64,000 nt of DNA from Odiellus spinosus (GCA_963920705.1 OY987225.1:7266175-7330174); one strand, 5' to 3'. Positions 9,447-20,810 are shown, counted from the stretch's first letter. The notes: generated by a model not told the origin, from the letters alone. A program made the numbers and translations.

Positions 9447-10809
9447 TTTTCGTGACTGTCTTAATTATGTGAACTATGTGCGAATTGATGACGCGGAAGT
9501 TGATCACGGCCGAGTAGTGGTGAGTCGGACGCGTCAGTTGATTGTTCGCATTCACCCAATTTACTAGAGGGGCAGCATTCCGACTCTCTGTGCCCTTGGG
9601 CACCGCACGCGTCGCACGTGACGTTTTCTTTCGGACGAATTCCGGTGAGTTCTCGGGGGCTTCCCTTCGCATTTCTAAAATCCGCGGGTACGGCGGACGA
9701 TCTTTACCGAACAAACCGTTTTCGCTCAATATACCCGAAAAATTGCTGGGCATCGCGCTCAATGACTAGAGGGAAATTGCGGTGGTTATGGTACGGTTGA
9801 AACGGTAGATTCCACCTTCGCGCCATTCTTGCGTTGCGGGGATCGTTCAGATTGTTGTTAGATGGGTCCGCGGTAACGGGTTCCTCCCGGATTACTGGCA
9901 TCGTGTTGGGAATTTCTTCCTCGACCTCTCGCGGTAAACCGGTAGTTACTGGAACTACGTTGGGTGCCTGGACTTCAACAATCCGCGCTTGGATTACTGG
10001 CGTCGTGGCGGGAATTTCTTCCTCGACCTCTCGCGGTAAATCCAAAGGGCGAGATCCTCTTCTCCGTCTCTCGTTTCTAGGGGGGATCACAAACGGATAG
10101 TTCGGCCTGAACACTTCCGGGTTGGGACTTCTGTCCACATCATCGACTTCCCAGATCTCGTTGGGGTCAGCCGGAACCGGGTTCCAAACCTGACGTTCTG
10201 GTTGTTGCGGTCAACCCATTTCCCAGGGCCTAGTTTCAAATCGGCGCCAGCGTCGTTTCTCCTCCGTTTCACCGTCGATAATTTCGTCTTCCAGAGGGGG
10301 AATGTTACGAATGGGAGCCTGAGCTTGTCTCAATGCTTCGGCGATTTGGAGGACGCGCAAATCTTCCTCGAGATCGGTGAGGGGAGCTATTCTGGGAATC
10401 GAAATTCCTACTACTATTGGTTTGTTCTTCCATTCCGGATGTAGAAGACGGGTGCGAGTTATGAGAGTATCGTCTAGAGGGGGTTGAATCAAATAAAAGG
10501 TTAGTTCTGGTTGGCATTTAAAGCAATAGTACGTTGGGACGGTATCCAAGGAGTCTCTGTCTAAACCGACACATTTAACGTGATACTCTAATTCGCAGTT
10601 ATCACATTGTATCCAATTGAATTGTTTATGATACACTTGGGGGTGGGGCACTCTTCTTCGAGAGTAGAATCAAGGTTTTTAGCGCGCGCTGTTTTTTTGT
10701 TTACGGTTACGTAGTCTCTTCGCGCGTCTAGGGGGGGAGTGGGCGGTGGCTTCCGCATGGGAACCGATTTCGCCTGGATCGCTGAACGATTGATTACTAG
10801 AGGGGTCAT
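9442..10809 (-). pseudogene. Gypsy pol C-terminal tail with PHD finger and CCHC knuckle
   Basis: Minus-strand frames in order. EEECPTPKCIINNS (about 10660), then after a frameshift FNWIQCDNCELEYHVKCVG and YYCFKCQPEL (10500-10625), a Cys4-His-Cys3 PHD finger. Then comes a Glu/Arg-rich linker with LPREVEEEIP twice (9940-10060). After another frameshift comes TGIRPKENVTCDACGAQGH (about 9590-9650), a Cx2Cx4Hx4C zinc knuckle. The same domains in the same order follow the integrase at 43701-46200, so I assign this to the C-terminal part of the same Gypsy family. No integrase core is directly attached here. Confidence 0.65.
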
Positions 10810-11126
10810 TGTTTTCGTTATTTAGTTCACTTTCGGGCCATAATCGTTAGAGAAGAGGCAGTGAATCCATCAAACCCCTGCACATACCCCCCACTACCCT
10901 CTCCCCCTTTACGGAGGGGGTTACACTTTCGCATCACTGGGGTGCTATTCTGAGGCGTTTGGTAGAGGGCTACCGAACACACGCACGCACACCCACCCAC
11001 CGTAGGCCTAATGTCTGAACAATTTTGGGTGAAAACTATTGTAACCATTATACACCCTCTCCCAATGAAAAAAAGAAAAAATAACTTGAGGAACACGTGG
11101 TCTTGAGGTGTCCCCCCTTTTTTTTC
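10810..11126. other. Low-complexity spacer
   Basis: Contains CACACGCACGCACACCCACCC (10978-10998) and pyrimidine runs. No gene was seen. Confidence 0.4.
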
Positions 11127-12067
11127 TTATTGTTGGAAAAAATCCTCATGAGGCACTGTGCAATCTCGAGCAAAATGACCGGTACCCCCACATCGGAAAC
11201 AGGTGGGGCCCGTCCACCAAGATGGAGCACGGCGATTTATTTCAAATAATGGCTGAATATGAGTAGGAGTTGGTAGGAGAGCATCTGTAGGAGGACGTTC
11301 TTCTGTATTGGTAGTGTCGTCTATAATGTCAATTTCGCCTTCTTCAATTTCTTCTCCAAGATTGCTTTCTTCCTCTTCAGCAGTTTCCTTGATGGCTATT
11401 ACGTTGTTATCTGCTTGAGCGATTTTGTCAGATAAGACGATGTCTTCTGGTAAGGCAATGTCTCCAGCTAAATCGTATCTTTGCAATTCAACCTCTTCTT
11501 GATCAGCTGTTATCTCGCCACTGACATTTAGGTCTCCACCAAGTTCTTCAGGAAGAATAACGATACGTCGAGATGAGGTTGAAACATTCATAGAGTGTGT
11601 TAAATTTTCAGTATTTCCAGAAACGCAGAGAGCGGGGTGATCGGAGGGGTATCAAAAAAGTCAGCCGGGTATTCCTGTTCTGTGAGAGTTATCATTAAGT
11701 TCTCAATATTAGTGGAAACATCTCTAAGTGGCGATAGTAAAGTGGGTAAGGGATGAGGGTCTGAGTCGCTTAATCCTCCTGAGTTTACGCAGGGTTCGCA
11801 AAGACAAAAATGAAGTCCTTGGCTTTGGATGAAATGATGATTTATGATGACAAATGGAAATGGATCGCTTAATTCTATGGCATCCATGACACAATCTTTA
11901 TTTCCAATCTTAATACGAAGATTCCTCATCCATCCACAAAAAGCTATACGAGCATCCAACTGCGGATAGTGCCAGCGGAGAATCGCTAGTCCTTCTTTCC
12001 ATTGGGCGAAATCCAAAGGGATATGACCCACTACCATTATGCTCACGATACACTTTGGTGCGAACAA
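11127..12067 (-). pseudogene. Retroelement ORFs with terminal CCHC zinc knuckle
   Basis: Frame 11600-12067 (155 codons) is of unknown type: it has WKEGLAILRWHYPQLD and FCGWMRNLRIKIG, and Cys pairs in FCLCEPC. It is followed by frame 11127-11591 (154 codons), which is acidic and ends CFRCGGTGHFARDC, a classical Cx2Cx4Hx4C Gag-type zinc knuckle. The two frames lie 9 nt apart and are probably one reading frame broken by an indel. They lie downstream of the Gypsy integrase at 12642-13780 on the same strand. The knuckle could therefore be a C-terminal extension of that element or the gag of another. I cannot decide. Confidence 0.55.
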
Positions 12068-12338
12068 CTGTACATATAGGGGATATTTAGTTGTTGAAGT
12101 GTCTACGGTACAGGTGGGTGAAGATACGGGTAGCTAAAGAAAAGGAATACACGAACATGAAATATAGTAGTAGGCAATTTGTGGGTTACTAAGTAGAGTC
12201 TGAAGTTTTTTTAAAAAGGAATAACTATATGTCTAAAAATATCTAGATAAGGGACAAACTTAATTCCCCAAAAAAATAGAATTAGTAAATATCTCATTTT
12301 TCTAAAAAGTATATCAAACTTAGTAATTATTGGTTAAC

Positions 12339-12484
12339 TTCTACGGAACAATTTCCCAAGGGGGATATAAAGAATTTAAATTTGTTATAGTTAATTTAAT
12401 TTAGTGTAATTTTATAAATTTCGTATATATATAAATAAATTGTATAAGTGATTCTATCGGATTATTTCCCAAGGGGGAGCATAT
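12339..12484. repeat. Direct repeat pair, TTTCCCAAGGGGGA
   Basis: TTCTACGGAACAATTTCCCAAGGGGGATATAA (12339-12370, given in part) and TTCTATCGGATTATTTCCCAAGGGGGA (12452-12478) are direct repeats 113 bp apart. They lie in an otherwise gene-free stretch (12068-12641) between the retroelement ORFs and the integrase. They may be untranslated or LTR remnants. Confidence 0.45.
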
Positions 12485-12641
12485 ATTAAACATGTCTCGG
12501 GAAGTAGGGGAAATTGATTAAGTAGGCTACTGCTTCTACGCCGAAAACACGACCTCACGGATAAACCCATGCTCAAAAGGCTGAAGGGTCGCTTCGGTCT
12601 GCAAAGGATATTGGCGTAGTAGTCCGGATCGATCAAGGTGG

Positions 12642-13780
12642 TTATGTCTCGTCAATTTGTAGAGGTTCATCTAAGGCTTCTAAACTAGTATCTAGAGAAG
12701 AAGGATTAGAGGTGGCCGAATTCTGTTGACAAATATTAGGTGTTGAGTGTCGTATAGGAATAGGTAAAATATTCTCATCAGTGTCTAGCTCTTCGAATAC
12801 ATCTACTGGTTCAGTCGGAGTTTGTGATGCATCTGACTGGTCGGGAGTATTCTCAGGCATTATTTCACCAATATTATGAAAAATCTTTAACTGCCTAATA
12901 TGGCATTGGGAACGTCTCTTCGTATTTATTTCCTCTAGTTCATAAACTACATTAGAGATATGTCTTATGATGGTGTATGGCCCAATCCATTTAGGTAAGA
13001 GTTTTGCAGAGATATTACGTGCTGCACTCGACAACTGATGATTTTCTTTCCATACCATCATTCCTGGTTGGAAATAATCCTCCTCTCTACGCAAGTCATA
13101 ATACTTTCGTTGACGAACTTGGTTCACCTCGATTGTTCGCGAAACGGCTAAAATTTCCCTTCCAAGTGTCTCAATTCGTTCCTGATTTTCCTGAAGAAAA
13201 TCTGCTCGATCAATTTCTGTTATGATGTCTTCATAGACCTCCCAAGGTGTATTTGGTTCTCTGCCATGATTTAAGTAAAAAGGGGTCCTACCTGTGGTCA
13301 TGTGAGGACTACTATTTAGGGCAAACTGTAGGGTACTAGGTAAACTAGAATCCCATAACTGATGATCATTCCCTACATGTATAGATAATAAGGCCTTAAT
13401 AGATCTATTTGTCCTCTATACAGGGTTAGATTGCGGATGGTAAGGGGAGGTATATCTACACTGAATATTAAATAGAGTGCAAGTCTCCTTCCACATCCTT
13501 GAAACAAATTGTAACCCTTTATCTGATAGGATTTTCTTAGGTGACCCCCACCGTAGGACTAAGTCTTTTAATGTAGGGCTAACTGTACTAGCGGTTATGT
13601 CTGGTATAGCTATTAACTCTACAAACCTGGTAAAAACATCCAGGTATACTAATAGGTACTTATTGTTAAGCGTAAACTGCCGTGTTTTTCCAAAGAAAAA
13701 TGTTCGCCACTAGCTCCCTCTTCAGCTGTTAAATCCAACGCTAGTAAACAATTGCCCTGTAATCGCTAAACAAGGCGGTA
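12642..13780 (-). pseudogene. Ty3/Gypsy integrase, catalytic Glu codon replaced by stop
   Basis: Reading on the minus strand: NKYLLVYLDVFTRFVEL (first catalytic Asp, about 13650), ILSDKGLQFVS (second Asp, about 13530), then YTSPYHPQSNPV followed by TAG at 13416-13418, where the family has the catalytic Glu. The frame then continues with RTNRSIKALLSIHVG and TPFYLNHGREPN (about 13270), VWKENHQLS and the GPY/F-like block KWIGPYTII (about 12985). The tail is acidic. The stop at the active-site codon makes the copy inactive. Its upstream border is about 13780, where unrelated plus-strand ORFs begin. Confidence 0.8.
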
Positions 13781-14070
13781 TAGTTCCAAAATACCATTTG
13801 AAAAAGGACTCTCAATTATTTTCTATCTCCTTACCAGCCCAGACTGGTGATGACTATATAGATATTCAAATATATGAATGGGATGCTATAAAGAATCATC
13901 TCTTTAGCGATGTTTGGACAGCCGATGGAAAAAGAATTAAATTTATGGCTAATGAAAATAACATGGATTGTCAATTAATTCGAAAAATAGTCGCCAAGGT
14001 GGCGAAACACATGCGTGAAAACGAGGAAAAAGTTGTTAAACTCCCAATGAAACGTACTAAGAAAGCTTAA
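13722..14070 (+). CDS. Unknown ORF 1 of overlapping cluster
   Basis: The frame is open from about 13717 to the TAA at 14068-14070. No ATG opens it cleanly, and the part before about 13790 is antisense to the Gypsy integrase, so the 5' end is probably lost. The reliable part is from about 13790. The protein reads SISLPAQTGDDYIDIQIYE early, then a Lys-rich C-terminus (KVVKLPMKRTKKA). I do not recognise it. Its stop overlaps the next start in a TAATG, suggesting coupled translation or a former virus-like polycistron. Confidence 0.4.
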
Positions 14071-14882
14071 TGATGAATACCCCCACTTTATCCATTATAG
14101 CTATGAACGTGATAGTGAAGAATGGATTTACAAAACGCTTGTTTGATACCGGTATTAACCCAAAAACTTTGAAAAACATTTATAGAAACCATTTCGTATA
14201 CTGTAAATTTTTATATATGCTAGAAGAAATTAACTGGATATCTGTGGGAAGAGGTTTTTGTTTATCAAGGAAATATTATTATAAACATAAATACATATGG
14301 CCTGTAGTGTGTTTCTCGAGTATTACTATTTTACTACCTAAAGTCTTGTGTGAGCATTATCCATACGATGTTTGGTGTGAGTTTTGTAATATACAACCCG
14401 AAAGTGGTAAAGCTCATTTGGAATATCTATTCCATGAAAAGAAAAAGAAATTAATTGAAGAAAAAAGCAAACTATATTTTAACGGTTTCTTCATTACGGA
14501 CTTTCAACTTGTAAAATGTGTTTTGGATCATTTTCTGAGTCAAATATACTTAAAATATTCGGAACTCGTGAAAGAAAATGATAACAGACCTGTTACAATT
14601 GTTGGTTTTATCAATATTACTCCATCTTACCCAATGTTCTATAATATACATCATAATGATTATCTTATTAAATTGTATAAATTTTCTTTTGATTATTCGA
14701 ATTTTATATCATTTCTGACAAAGCCTTGTTGCGTCAGAATTCCCGATTTTAAACAGGTTGTCTTTTACTCGAAAGAAGAAACGAACGTGTTCGCTTACGA
14801 GTATAGTAAAAAACCATTTTCAACACATTCGGTACTTAAACTAAAAGCCTTAAACCCTCAGGACATTGAAAATTTATTATGA
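14070..14882 (+). CDS. Unknown ORF 2, 270 residues, SOCS-box-like start
   Basis: Intact frame from the ATG at 14070 (overlapping the previous stop) to the TGA at 14880-14882. The N-terminus MNTPTLSIIAMNVI followed by INPKTLKNIY resembles a BC box (T/S-L-x3-A/C-x3-I) plus a LPxxL-type cullin box. The same start occurs in the two small ORFs downstream. The rest is rich in Tyr, Phe and Cys (HYPYDVWCEFCNIQP, KPCCVRIPDF) and has no clear membrane helix. I know no family for it. Length, codon use and overlaps suggest a viral or mobile origin. Confidence 0.55.
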   Translation: MMNTPTLSIIAMNVIVKNGFTKRLFDTGINPKTLKNIYRNHFVYCKFLYMLEEINWISVGRGFCLSRKYYYKHKYIWPVVCFSSITILLPKVLCEHYPYDVWCEFCNIQPESGKAHLEYLFHEKKKKLIEEKSKLYFNGFFITDFQLVKCVLDHFLSQIYLKYSELVKENDNRPVTIVGFINITPSYPMFYNIHHNDYLIKLYKFSFDYSNFISFLTKPCCVRIPDFKQVVFYSKEETNVFAYEYSKKPFSTHSVLKLKALNPQDIENLL

Positions 14883-14971
14883 ACCCATTAAGTCTTGAAA
14901 TGCTGGTAATGCGCCTAATCTGTCGCAGATATCGTTATCAAGATCTTAACAGTCGCAGACGTCACTTTTAA
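14879..14971 (+). CDS. Mini-ORF 3 (30 residues), SOCS-box-like
   Basis: The ATG at 14879 overlaps the stop of ORF 2 by four bases (ATGA). It reads MNPLSLEMLVMRLICRR, closely like mini-ORF 4. After the stop at 14971, another frame carries KKELKLPDYYDLIYKDYEQY (about 14978-15040). That block matches the second half of mini-ORF 4, so this copy is frameshifted. Confidence 0.45.
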   Translation: MNPLSLEMLVMRLICRRYRYQDLNSRRRHF

Positions 14972-15079
14972 AATATTAAAAAAGAATTGAAACTACCTGA
15001 TTATTATGATCTGATATATAAAGATTATGAACAATACATGGAGCTTTTATTTGTAATTGGTTGATTTATTCTTGTTGAG

Positions 15080-15217
15080 ATGAATCCACCAAGTCTTCAA
15101 ATTATCGCTATGCATGCAATCTGTCGTAGATGTAGGTATCGAGAATTCAAAAAAGAAGTGAACCTACATGATGATTTTGACCTGATACTTGAAGATTACG
15201 AAGAATACGTAACTTAG
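15080..15217 (+). CDS. Mini-ORF 4 (45 residues), SOCS-box-like
   Basis: Complete ATG-to-TAG frame. MNPPSLQIIAMHAICRR matches a BC-box pattern and the starts of ORFs 2 and 3. KKEVNLHDDFDLILEDYEEY matches the shifted second half of ORF 3. It is probably a tandem duplicate. By family analogy it could recruit elongin B/C, but that is inference from a short motif. Confidence 0.45.
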   Translation: MNPPSLQIIAMHAICRRCRYREFKKEVNLHDDFDLILEDYEEYVT

Positions 15218-15372
15218 AACAGACTGGTTTAATAAAATATATGTATGTAATTAGACCTTATCAAGGACAAGTATATTTTAGTATTAATACGACGAAGTTT
15301 ATAAATCCAATATATCTTTTCCAAGACTCGTACAGTTTTAGAGTGTTTCGCAAATACTTTTGATGATTTACC

Positions 15373-16125
15373 TTAAGGCTGTGCATAATCCAAGATGATT
15401 TTGAGAGGCTAATAATAGAGCAGCTCGGGCTTTTAAAGGGACTATCTGTGGCTTTAAATACCCTTAAAGTCACGTTCTTTCTTTGCTTAGCAGACGACGT
15501 TGAGTATGTCAAATTGCACAGCCAAAGCTAAGCTGTGTGCATAATAGAAGATAATTTTAAAGGGGCGAATCTCAGAGCAGATATGTCCTTTAAATGAAGG
15601 AAACAACCGAAAATAATTTTCCTAACTTCACATCTACTGTACTTGTTTAGAAATTGGGTTAAGAAATATTTTAAAGTTTCATTTTCTGATGCGTATCCTG
15701 TAGGGTTTTAGTCTGGGTCCTTTGAAATCTAAAATTTTAAATGTTTTTTCATAGTTGTGTAATGAAAAAATAATTTAAAATTTCGAAAACATACAGAAAC
15801 ACTGCTTATTTCTGCTTTATGACAATTTTAAATATATTAGTATAGTTACAACTTCAGAACTACTTTAGATCTTTCCATATTTTAATAAATGATATTTTTC
15901 AAGGGTTATCAATTGATGCAAATTTTTTGCGCCAAAAATATTTTTTTCGTCGTAACTATAGAAATTTACCTTAGTTAAACGGTGCATCTGCGATTTTTAA
16001 ATCCCCTTAAAAGAAGCCTTCTTTTCTAGCTTAACAGGCGACTTTACCGTAACAACTTGTATAGCCAAAGCTAGGTTGTGCGCATTAAGGAAGAGCAATT
16101 TAAAGGGGCAGATGTGGATCTAAAG
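15373..16125. repeat. Diverged dispersed repeat copies
   Basis: Related segments at about 15373-15425, 15476-15590 and 16018-16120. Each carries CAAAGCTA(A/G)GxTGTGxGCAT followed by a run like AATTTTAAAGGGGC. The middle copy contains the hairpin-like GCACAGCCAAAGCTAAGCTGTGTGC. It is probably an old non-autonomous element. A partial inverted relative may lie at 17140-17200. Confidence 0.4.
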
Positions 16126-17449
16126 AGGACAAAATTGCTTCTTAAAGTTTTTAAACCCATTTCAATACAAATTAAGAAAATAAACACATACCATTCAGCT
16201 CAAATGAAAACGACAATTCTATCTATGAGAAGTCTATGTTTTTAGGTCATATACTATTTATCACGTTGATTCTAACATCAATTTGGGCTACTATGCTAAC
16301 TTTTTATGATCTCGTATAGTATCATAAAAAAGCACTAAGATAATATAATACTTCTTTGAATAAATCATTCGCTCCAATACATAGAAAAAGTATTTAAAAG
16401 TACAATGCACGAAGCTATTGTAGCACTTGTTTTGCATATCTGTGTCGTTACGTAATGCGGGTTAACTAAAACAATTTTTTTAATTATTAGTTTTATTAAA
16501 ATGTATTAGTTAAAGCAACTGCTGACTGTAGAGTGTCTCCTAATTGACCAATTTTCTGCAACACAGTTAATTTACCTTAAGAAAAGCAGAAGAGACTTTC
16601 ACATGGGCTCCTACTGAGCCGCCAGTTGCTTTGAAAATTTTACCTGAATTGATCATTGCCTTTTCAAATTTCGTTGTTTCGAACAACATTTGCGAAAAAC
16701 ATGGCCATAGATTTCGGATTTTATATTCTAATATAAACAATTGTCAACTAGTTGAATTACACTAAGTGTTTACGACTCCTGAAAAAGGTTAAGTGCCCAT
16801 TCAATAGTATTTGGACACACGAAAAGTCCCTTTAAAGGATATAAGAAGTGGAAAATAGCTTTTGTTTTTTTATTCATTCCAAATTTAAAATAACTCATGT
16901 TTGAATATTTTTATAGTAAGGAAGTGTCACTGAATTAGTGAATTTCACCCAAACATCAGAACCACACTCCCAATCATTCGTGACACGGAGGAAGCTAAAA
17001 CTGAGGAGTATTTTCCTTAGTTCTAGGATATCCTTTCAATTGACTGCAAAAATCCGACTATTTCTCGATTTCATTTTTACACAATTCTGAGATATATCTG
17101 AATGTTTCAAAGGCGCCACTTGCTCTATAATTTGCCCCTATAAAATTATCTTACGATGTCGTCAACATCGTTTGTTAAGTAAGAAAAGAAGGCAACTTTT
17201 AGTTGTTTTTTAAAATCGCAGGAAATCCCTTTAATACGGCAACATCTTTTAAATACTGGAATTTATAGTTTATAAAGGATCGTAACTAACTGTTCTTCAT
17301 TGCGCGTGACAAAACTCTCAGCTTTGGTGCGGGTTACGTTTTTGTTGTGTCCGGCTCCGCGGAGAGTGGCATTACGTAATTAGGTATTAAAAAATAAATT
17401 TGCAATAGTTCGTTTAATTTTTATTATGTCTTCTCTTCTCCCATTGTAA
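16126..17449. other. No gene seen
   Basis: AT-rich DNA without supported frames, RNA genes or recognisable repeats apart from the possible relative noted at 17140-17200. Confidence 0.4.
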
Positions 17450-18420
17450 TCAACGAGACTTTGAGATGACTTCATGTGGTAAACATTCTTCTTTCCATCT
17501 GTTTAACGTTTCAACTTTCTGATTAATATTAAGTAAATAGTGCTCACGGGCAACATCAACAATTTTTCTTTCAACGTCATTAAGATTCAAGTGTTCTAGA
17601 CGTTCAAGTGATAAAATTGCCTCTTCCATGACATGTATATGTCGTGACTCACTAATGACTAGGTCTCCCTCCTCATGTTGGATATTACCGTAAATAAAGA
17701 AGTCTTTATCAGGATTCATCTCAGGGTGAGAAATAATGGTTAACACCTTATTTGATCCGACATTACCAGTTATTAACATTTTTTCTCGGGCGGTAAGGTT
17801 AACAAATGCGGTATAACATGAACGTCCAGCATCCCAAGATAGTTTAAACATGTTTTCATATCTCATCTTCCAGCTCCCTCCAGGTAAAAATAGATGATCG
17901 CATATTCCAACAAGTATATCGTTATGTCGTAAGGTTCCCTGCCCCACTAAATCTTCATCTTCATTACCTTCTTGTTGACCATCATTGTTAAGTTCCCAAA
18001 AATAATCGAATTCAACATTATTTAAATCAAATAGTGTGGTACTGTTACATTCTTCATTGTAGGTAAACTGAAATTGATTACAAGCGTTGTAATATCCATG
18101 TATGGTATAAGTTCCATCTAATATCGAATTTTTAAAAGGAAGAAATAGAGGCCAAAAAGATGTTCCTGCGCATGTTTTTAGAATACTGAAAAATAATAAC
18201 TTGCGGTTATTTGATTTCACTTGAATTGTATCACTTCTTGTAATGTTTAGAATAAGTTCATCATTTTTAAAATAACAATGACTAGTTCATCAATTCCATT
18301 CCCACAAATGTTATCAACTGGTCTGTAGGCGACTGCAGTTATGTGTTCTAAGCTAATTTCATCTTGTTCTTTTTTTTTATTTTTATATTTACCATGCGTG
18401 TTCTCTTCTCGCTTTTCTTA
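17450..18420 (-). pseudogene. Unknown gene, about 320 codons, one frameshift
   Basis: Frame 17450-18285 is open, with no clean ATG at its 5' end. A second open frame (about 18270-18420) precedes it, containing EISLEHITAVAYRPVDNI and ending in ILK. The two meet at an A-run near 18265-18270, so a slippage-type indel or a sequencing error is likely. The protein has LLFFSILKTCAGTSFWPLF near its start (a hydrophobic patch, not a clear signal peptide), an acidic middle (NNDGQQEGNEDEDLVG) and a C-terminal coiled-coil-like helix rich in Leu, Glu and Asn. I do not recognise it. It lies just downstream of a truncated Harbinger gene on the same strand. Confidence 0.4.
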
Positions 18421-18504
18421 GCACAAACCCTATCTCGTCTAGATCCAAACTCCATATTGAACCTTTCGAATTGTTCTTTTTATCCAATAAAAATGCAATA
18501 ATAA

Positions 18505-19283
18505 TGCATCCAATAACACCAGGGAAATTTGTCTTTTCCATAAATCTATAAATATTTAATATAGTTACAAATCAAAGGGCCTTCTTAATAATAATAAAAA
18601 TTATGGAGTGTAAGTAAAAGAGCAATCCTCAATATAGCGGTTGTGAATTTAGCAGGGTCCAAAACCGCAGTTTGGCATAACTGCTGTTTTGAACACTACT
18701 ATTTTGGGAACCACTTTAATGGGACGCAGTTGTTTTGGGAATTCCTATTTTGAAAACTGCTCAACTTTCAGTAGACAAAATGTATTACCTCATTTGTACA
18801 GCCATTCTTTCAACCTCTGTTAATGGAAATCTTATCGATTTTTCAGCCAAATTATCAACAATTGCATTGGTGACGCTAGTCAATACTCTAGAAACAGTTG
18901 ACTGGCTCACTTCTAGAAACAAGTCTTGCCCAACACATAGTTGATATGAGCCAACAGCGTAGAAGCGTAGTGCAATTAAAATCTAAAATCAAAAGCATTA
19001 TATTAGACTATATTTGAGAATTAAAAAACTGAAAAAACAAACCTTGCAATCAACAGGCAAATTAGTTGTTCTCTGCCCAGACAAAGGCCCCCTGCCCAGA
19101 CAAAGGCCCCCTAAGTTCCCTGCACAGCTTAAACTTTATATCGGAGAGCTCAAACGCTTTAGAGCGGTCTCTAATGACCTTCTGCCTTCTTAAATCTCTT
19201 CCCCTATCAATATCTAAGGCCAGATTAATTAATTCCATCCGTGCTAAGTTAATCGCAGCCATTTTACTTTTTTCTGTTTTCAC
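18505..19283 (-). pseudogene. Harbinger transposase, N-terminal exons only
   Basis: Exon with RRQKVIRDRSKAFELSD (about 19130-19200). Next, an exon at 18789-18983 flanked by TTTTAG and GTAATA, reading ALRFYAVGSYQLCVGQDL and VSQSTVSRVL, the helix-turn-helix of Harbinger transposases. A third exon starts at 18545 with FMEKTNFPGVIGC and breaks off at about 18505, exactly where the first catalytic Asp should follow. The catalytic core is missing. Exon borders match those of the copy at 22986-23915, so the two are relatives. Confidence 0.75.
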
Positions 19284-19499
19284 TTCGGAAACGTCGTCTG
19301 CCTGCTATCGCATGCTGTGATCTGCTGTGATTGGTCGAAATAGATAACGAAGATGATTTCACCGGAGACTACCCTGTCGAAATCTAGCTCGCATTTCGAT
19401 TACGAATCGAACAAGTTTGTTCGAAATAAATTCACAGAATTCGACTTTGGCACATTTCGATCACCCATTTCGAAATCGATCGGGATTTTGATCGAAATC

Positions 19500-19870
19500 C
19501 TTGTTTCGAAGCTCACAGAATCGTGTCCCAGGGGTGTTCGGTTCGGTCCGGGGCGTCAATTACCGCGTACCCCTCCGCGAAATGACGATGGTGGGCAGAG
19601 GGTCACGGCGACGGTGTCCCTCTCCGTTGGAGAGCACCCTCCCGCTGCTCAGGGGTCGCGGCGGGATTCCCCTCCTCCCAAAACGGTGATGGCGGCGGAC
19701 CCCGGCAATCCGGGCTTCGGGCGCCCCAGCTCCGAAAAGAGCGCGCCGAGCTCTGGCGGGGTGTCGAGCGGCTCGGGGGGTCCCCATGGGCGACCTCGCC
19801 ATCCAACGTCGGCCCGGAGACCGGCGCGGCGAGTACGCCGAGCTTCCGGGGGTTGAGGCAGGGGCCTCCA
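19500..19870 (+). other. GC-rich island, possible retrotransposon remnant
   Basis: About 370 bp of strongly GC-rich sequence inside AT-rich DNA. All frames are open simply because stops are rare in GC-rich DNA. The plus-strand reading is Pro/Ser/Arg/Gly-rich (PGFGRPSSEKSAP, SARRPARRVRRASGG), such as is seen in disordered ORF1 regions of non-LTR elements. I cannot identify it. It ends sharply at CTTTACACGGCTATTATAAAAAAAA, which looks like a poly(A)-type tail. Confidence 0.4.
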
Positions 19871-20810
19871 GCTTTACACGGCTATTATAAAAAAAAATTC
19901 AAATATCTCCAAAATATAAGGTTTTGAAAATCTCGGTACTTCAAGTTGGAATATGTTTTAGACCCCTTAACCTAGAGTGTAATCAATTTATTAAAAACGA
20001 TCCGCAATTAAACCAAGTTAATTCTAAAATTTGGTTGAAAACCCAAAAAGTTATTTCTAAAATGTCCCGAAATTAAACCAAGCTATTTTCTAAAACTATG
20101 TCCAACTTAAAGTACTTACGTCAAATCGGGAATTCTTGAAGCCATACGTCAAATCGGGAAGCCATCTTATTTTCTAGGGTTTAGTTCTGTCGGTCGGGGT
20201 TCGTAAGATGAGAGCAGAATGGTAGTCTTGGTTAAAATTTTAAGCGTTTTATCCTAAAAAATTGTATAGGAAACCCGCGAGATAATTTTACCCCCTTGTC
20301 CCCGGGCCATCGCGACCCTCCAATGGTCAGCATAGGTTCAAGAATCTTCACCTAACGCCCCCAACGAACTACCACACCTTAGCTAGCGAACGCTTACAAA
20401 ATTTATCACCGTGTGAAATAACTGGCCAAAATTTCAGCGAGGGCCATTCATCTTTCAGCAAGGACCAATTATCTTTCCACTATTGAAGCCTGGTTTTTTC
20501 TACCTCGAGTATGGACCACCTAGTTTGTAGGGCCACAGAGGTTGGTCAATCATGGCTTCTGAACCACGGGTTGTTCCTACCCTTTTTTTGACTTGGGGGT
20601 TCAACTACCTATCCGTCTTTTTTTTAAGATCGCTATTTTTGATTAACATTTTATCGTGAGAAAGGTTCTTCCCATTTTTAGGAAATAAAGATGTTCTCTT
20701 ATTTCTATAGACCAAGATTTTCCCACCGAAAATATAATGTTTTACAAAGTCATATAGCAAGCTCCCGAAAAACGAACATTATTTAATGTTTAATAATTAT
20801 TAGTATAGGC
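19871..20810. other. No gene seen
   Basis: Contains two near-repeats of TACGTCAAATCGGGAA (about 20118 and 20144) and AACCAAG(C/T)TA words. No supported gene. Confidence 0.4.

Noticed and set aside
19353..19856. 167-codon plus-strand frame in the GC-rich island
   Set aside because: All six frames are open there because of GC content. The first half lies in AT-rich DNA with TTTCGATC words and no protein similarity is visible.
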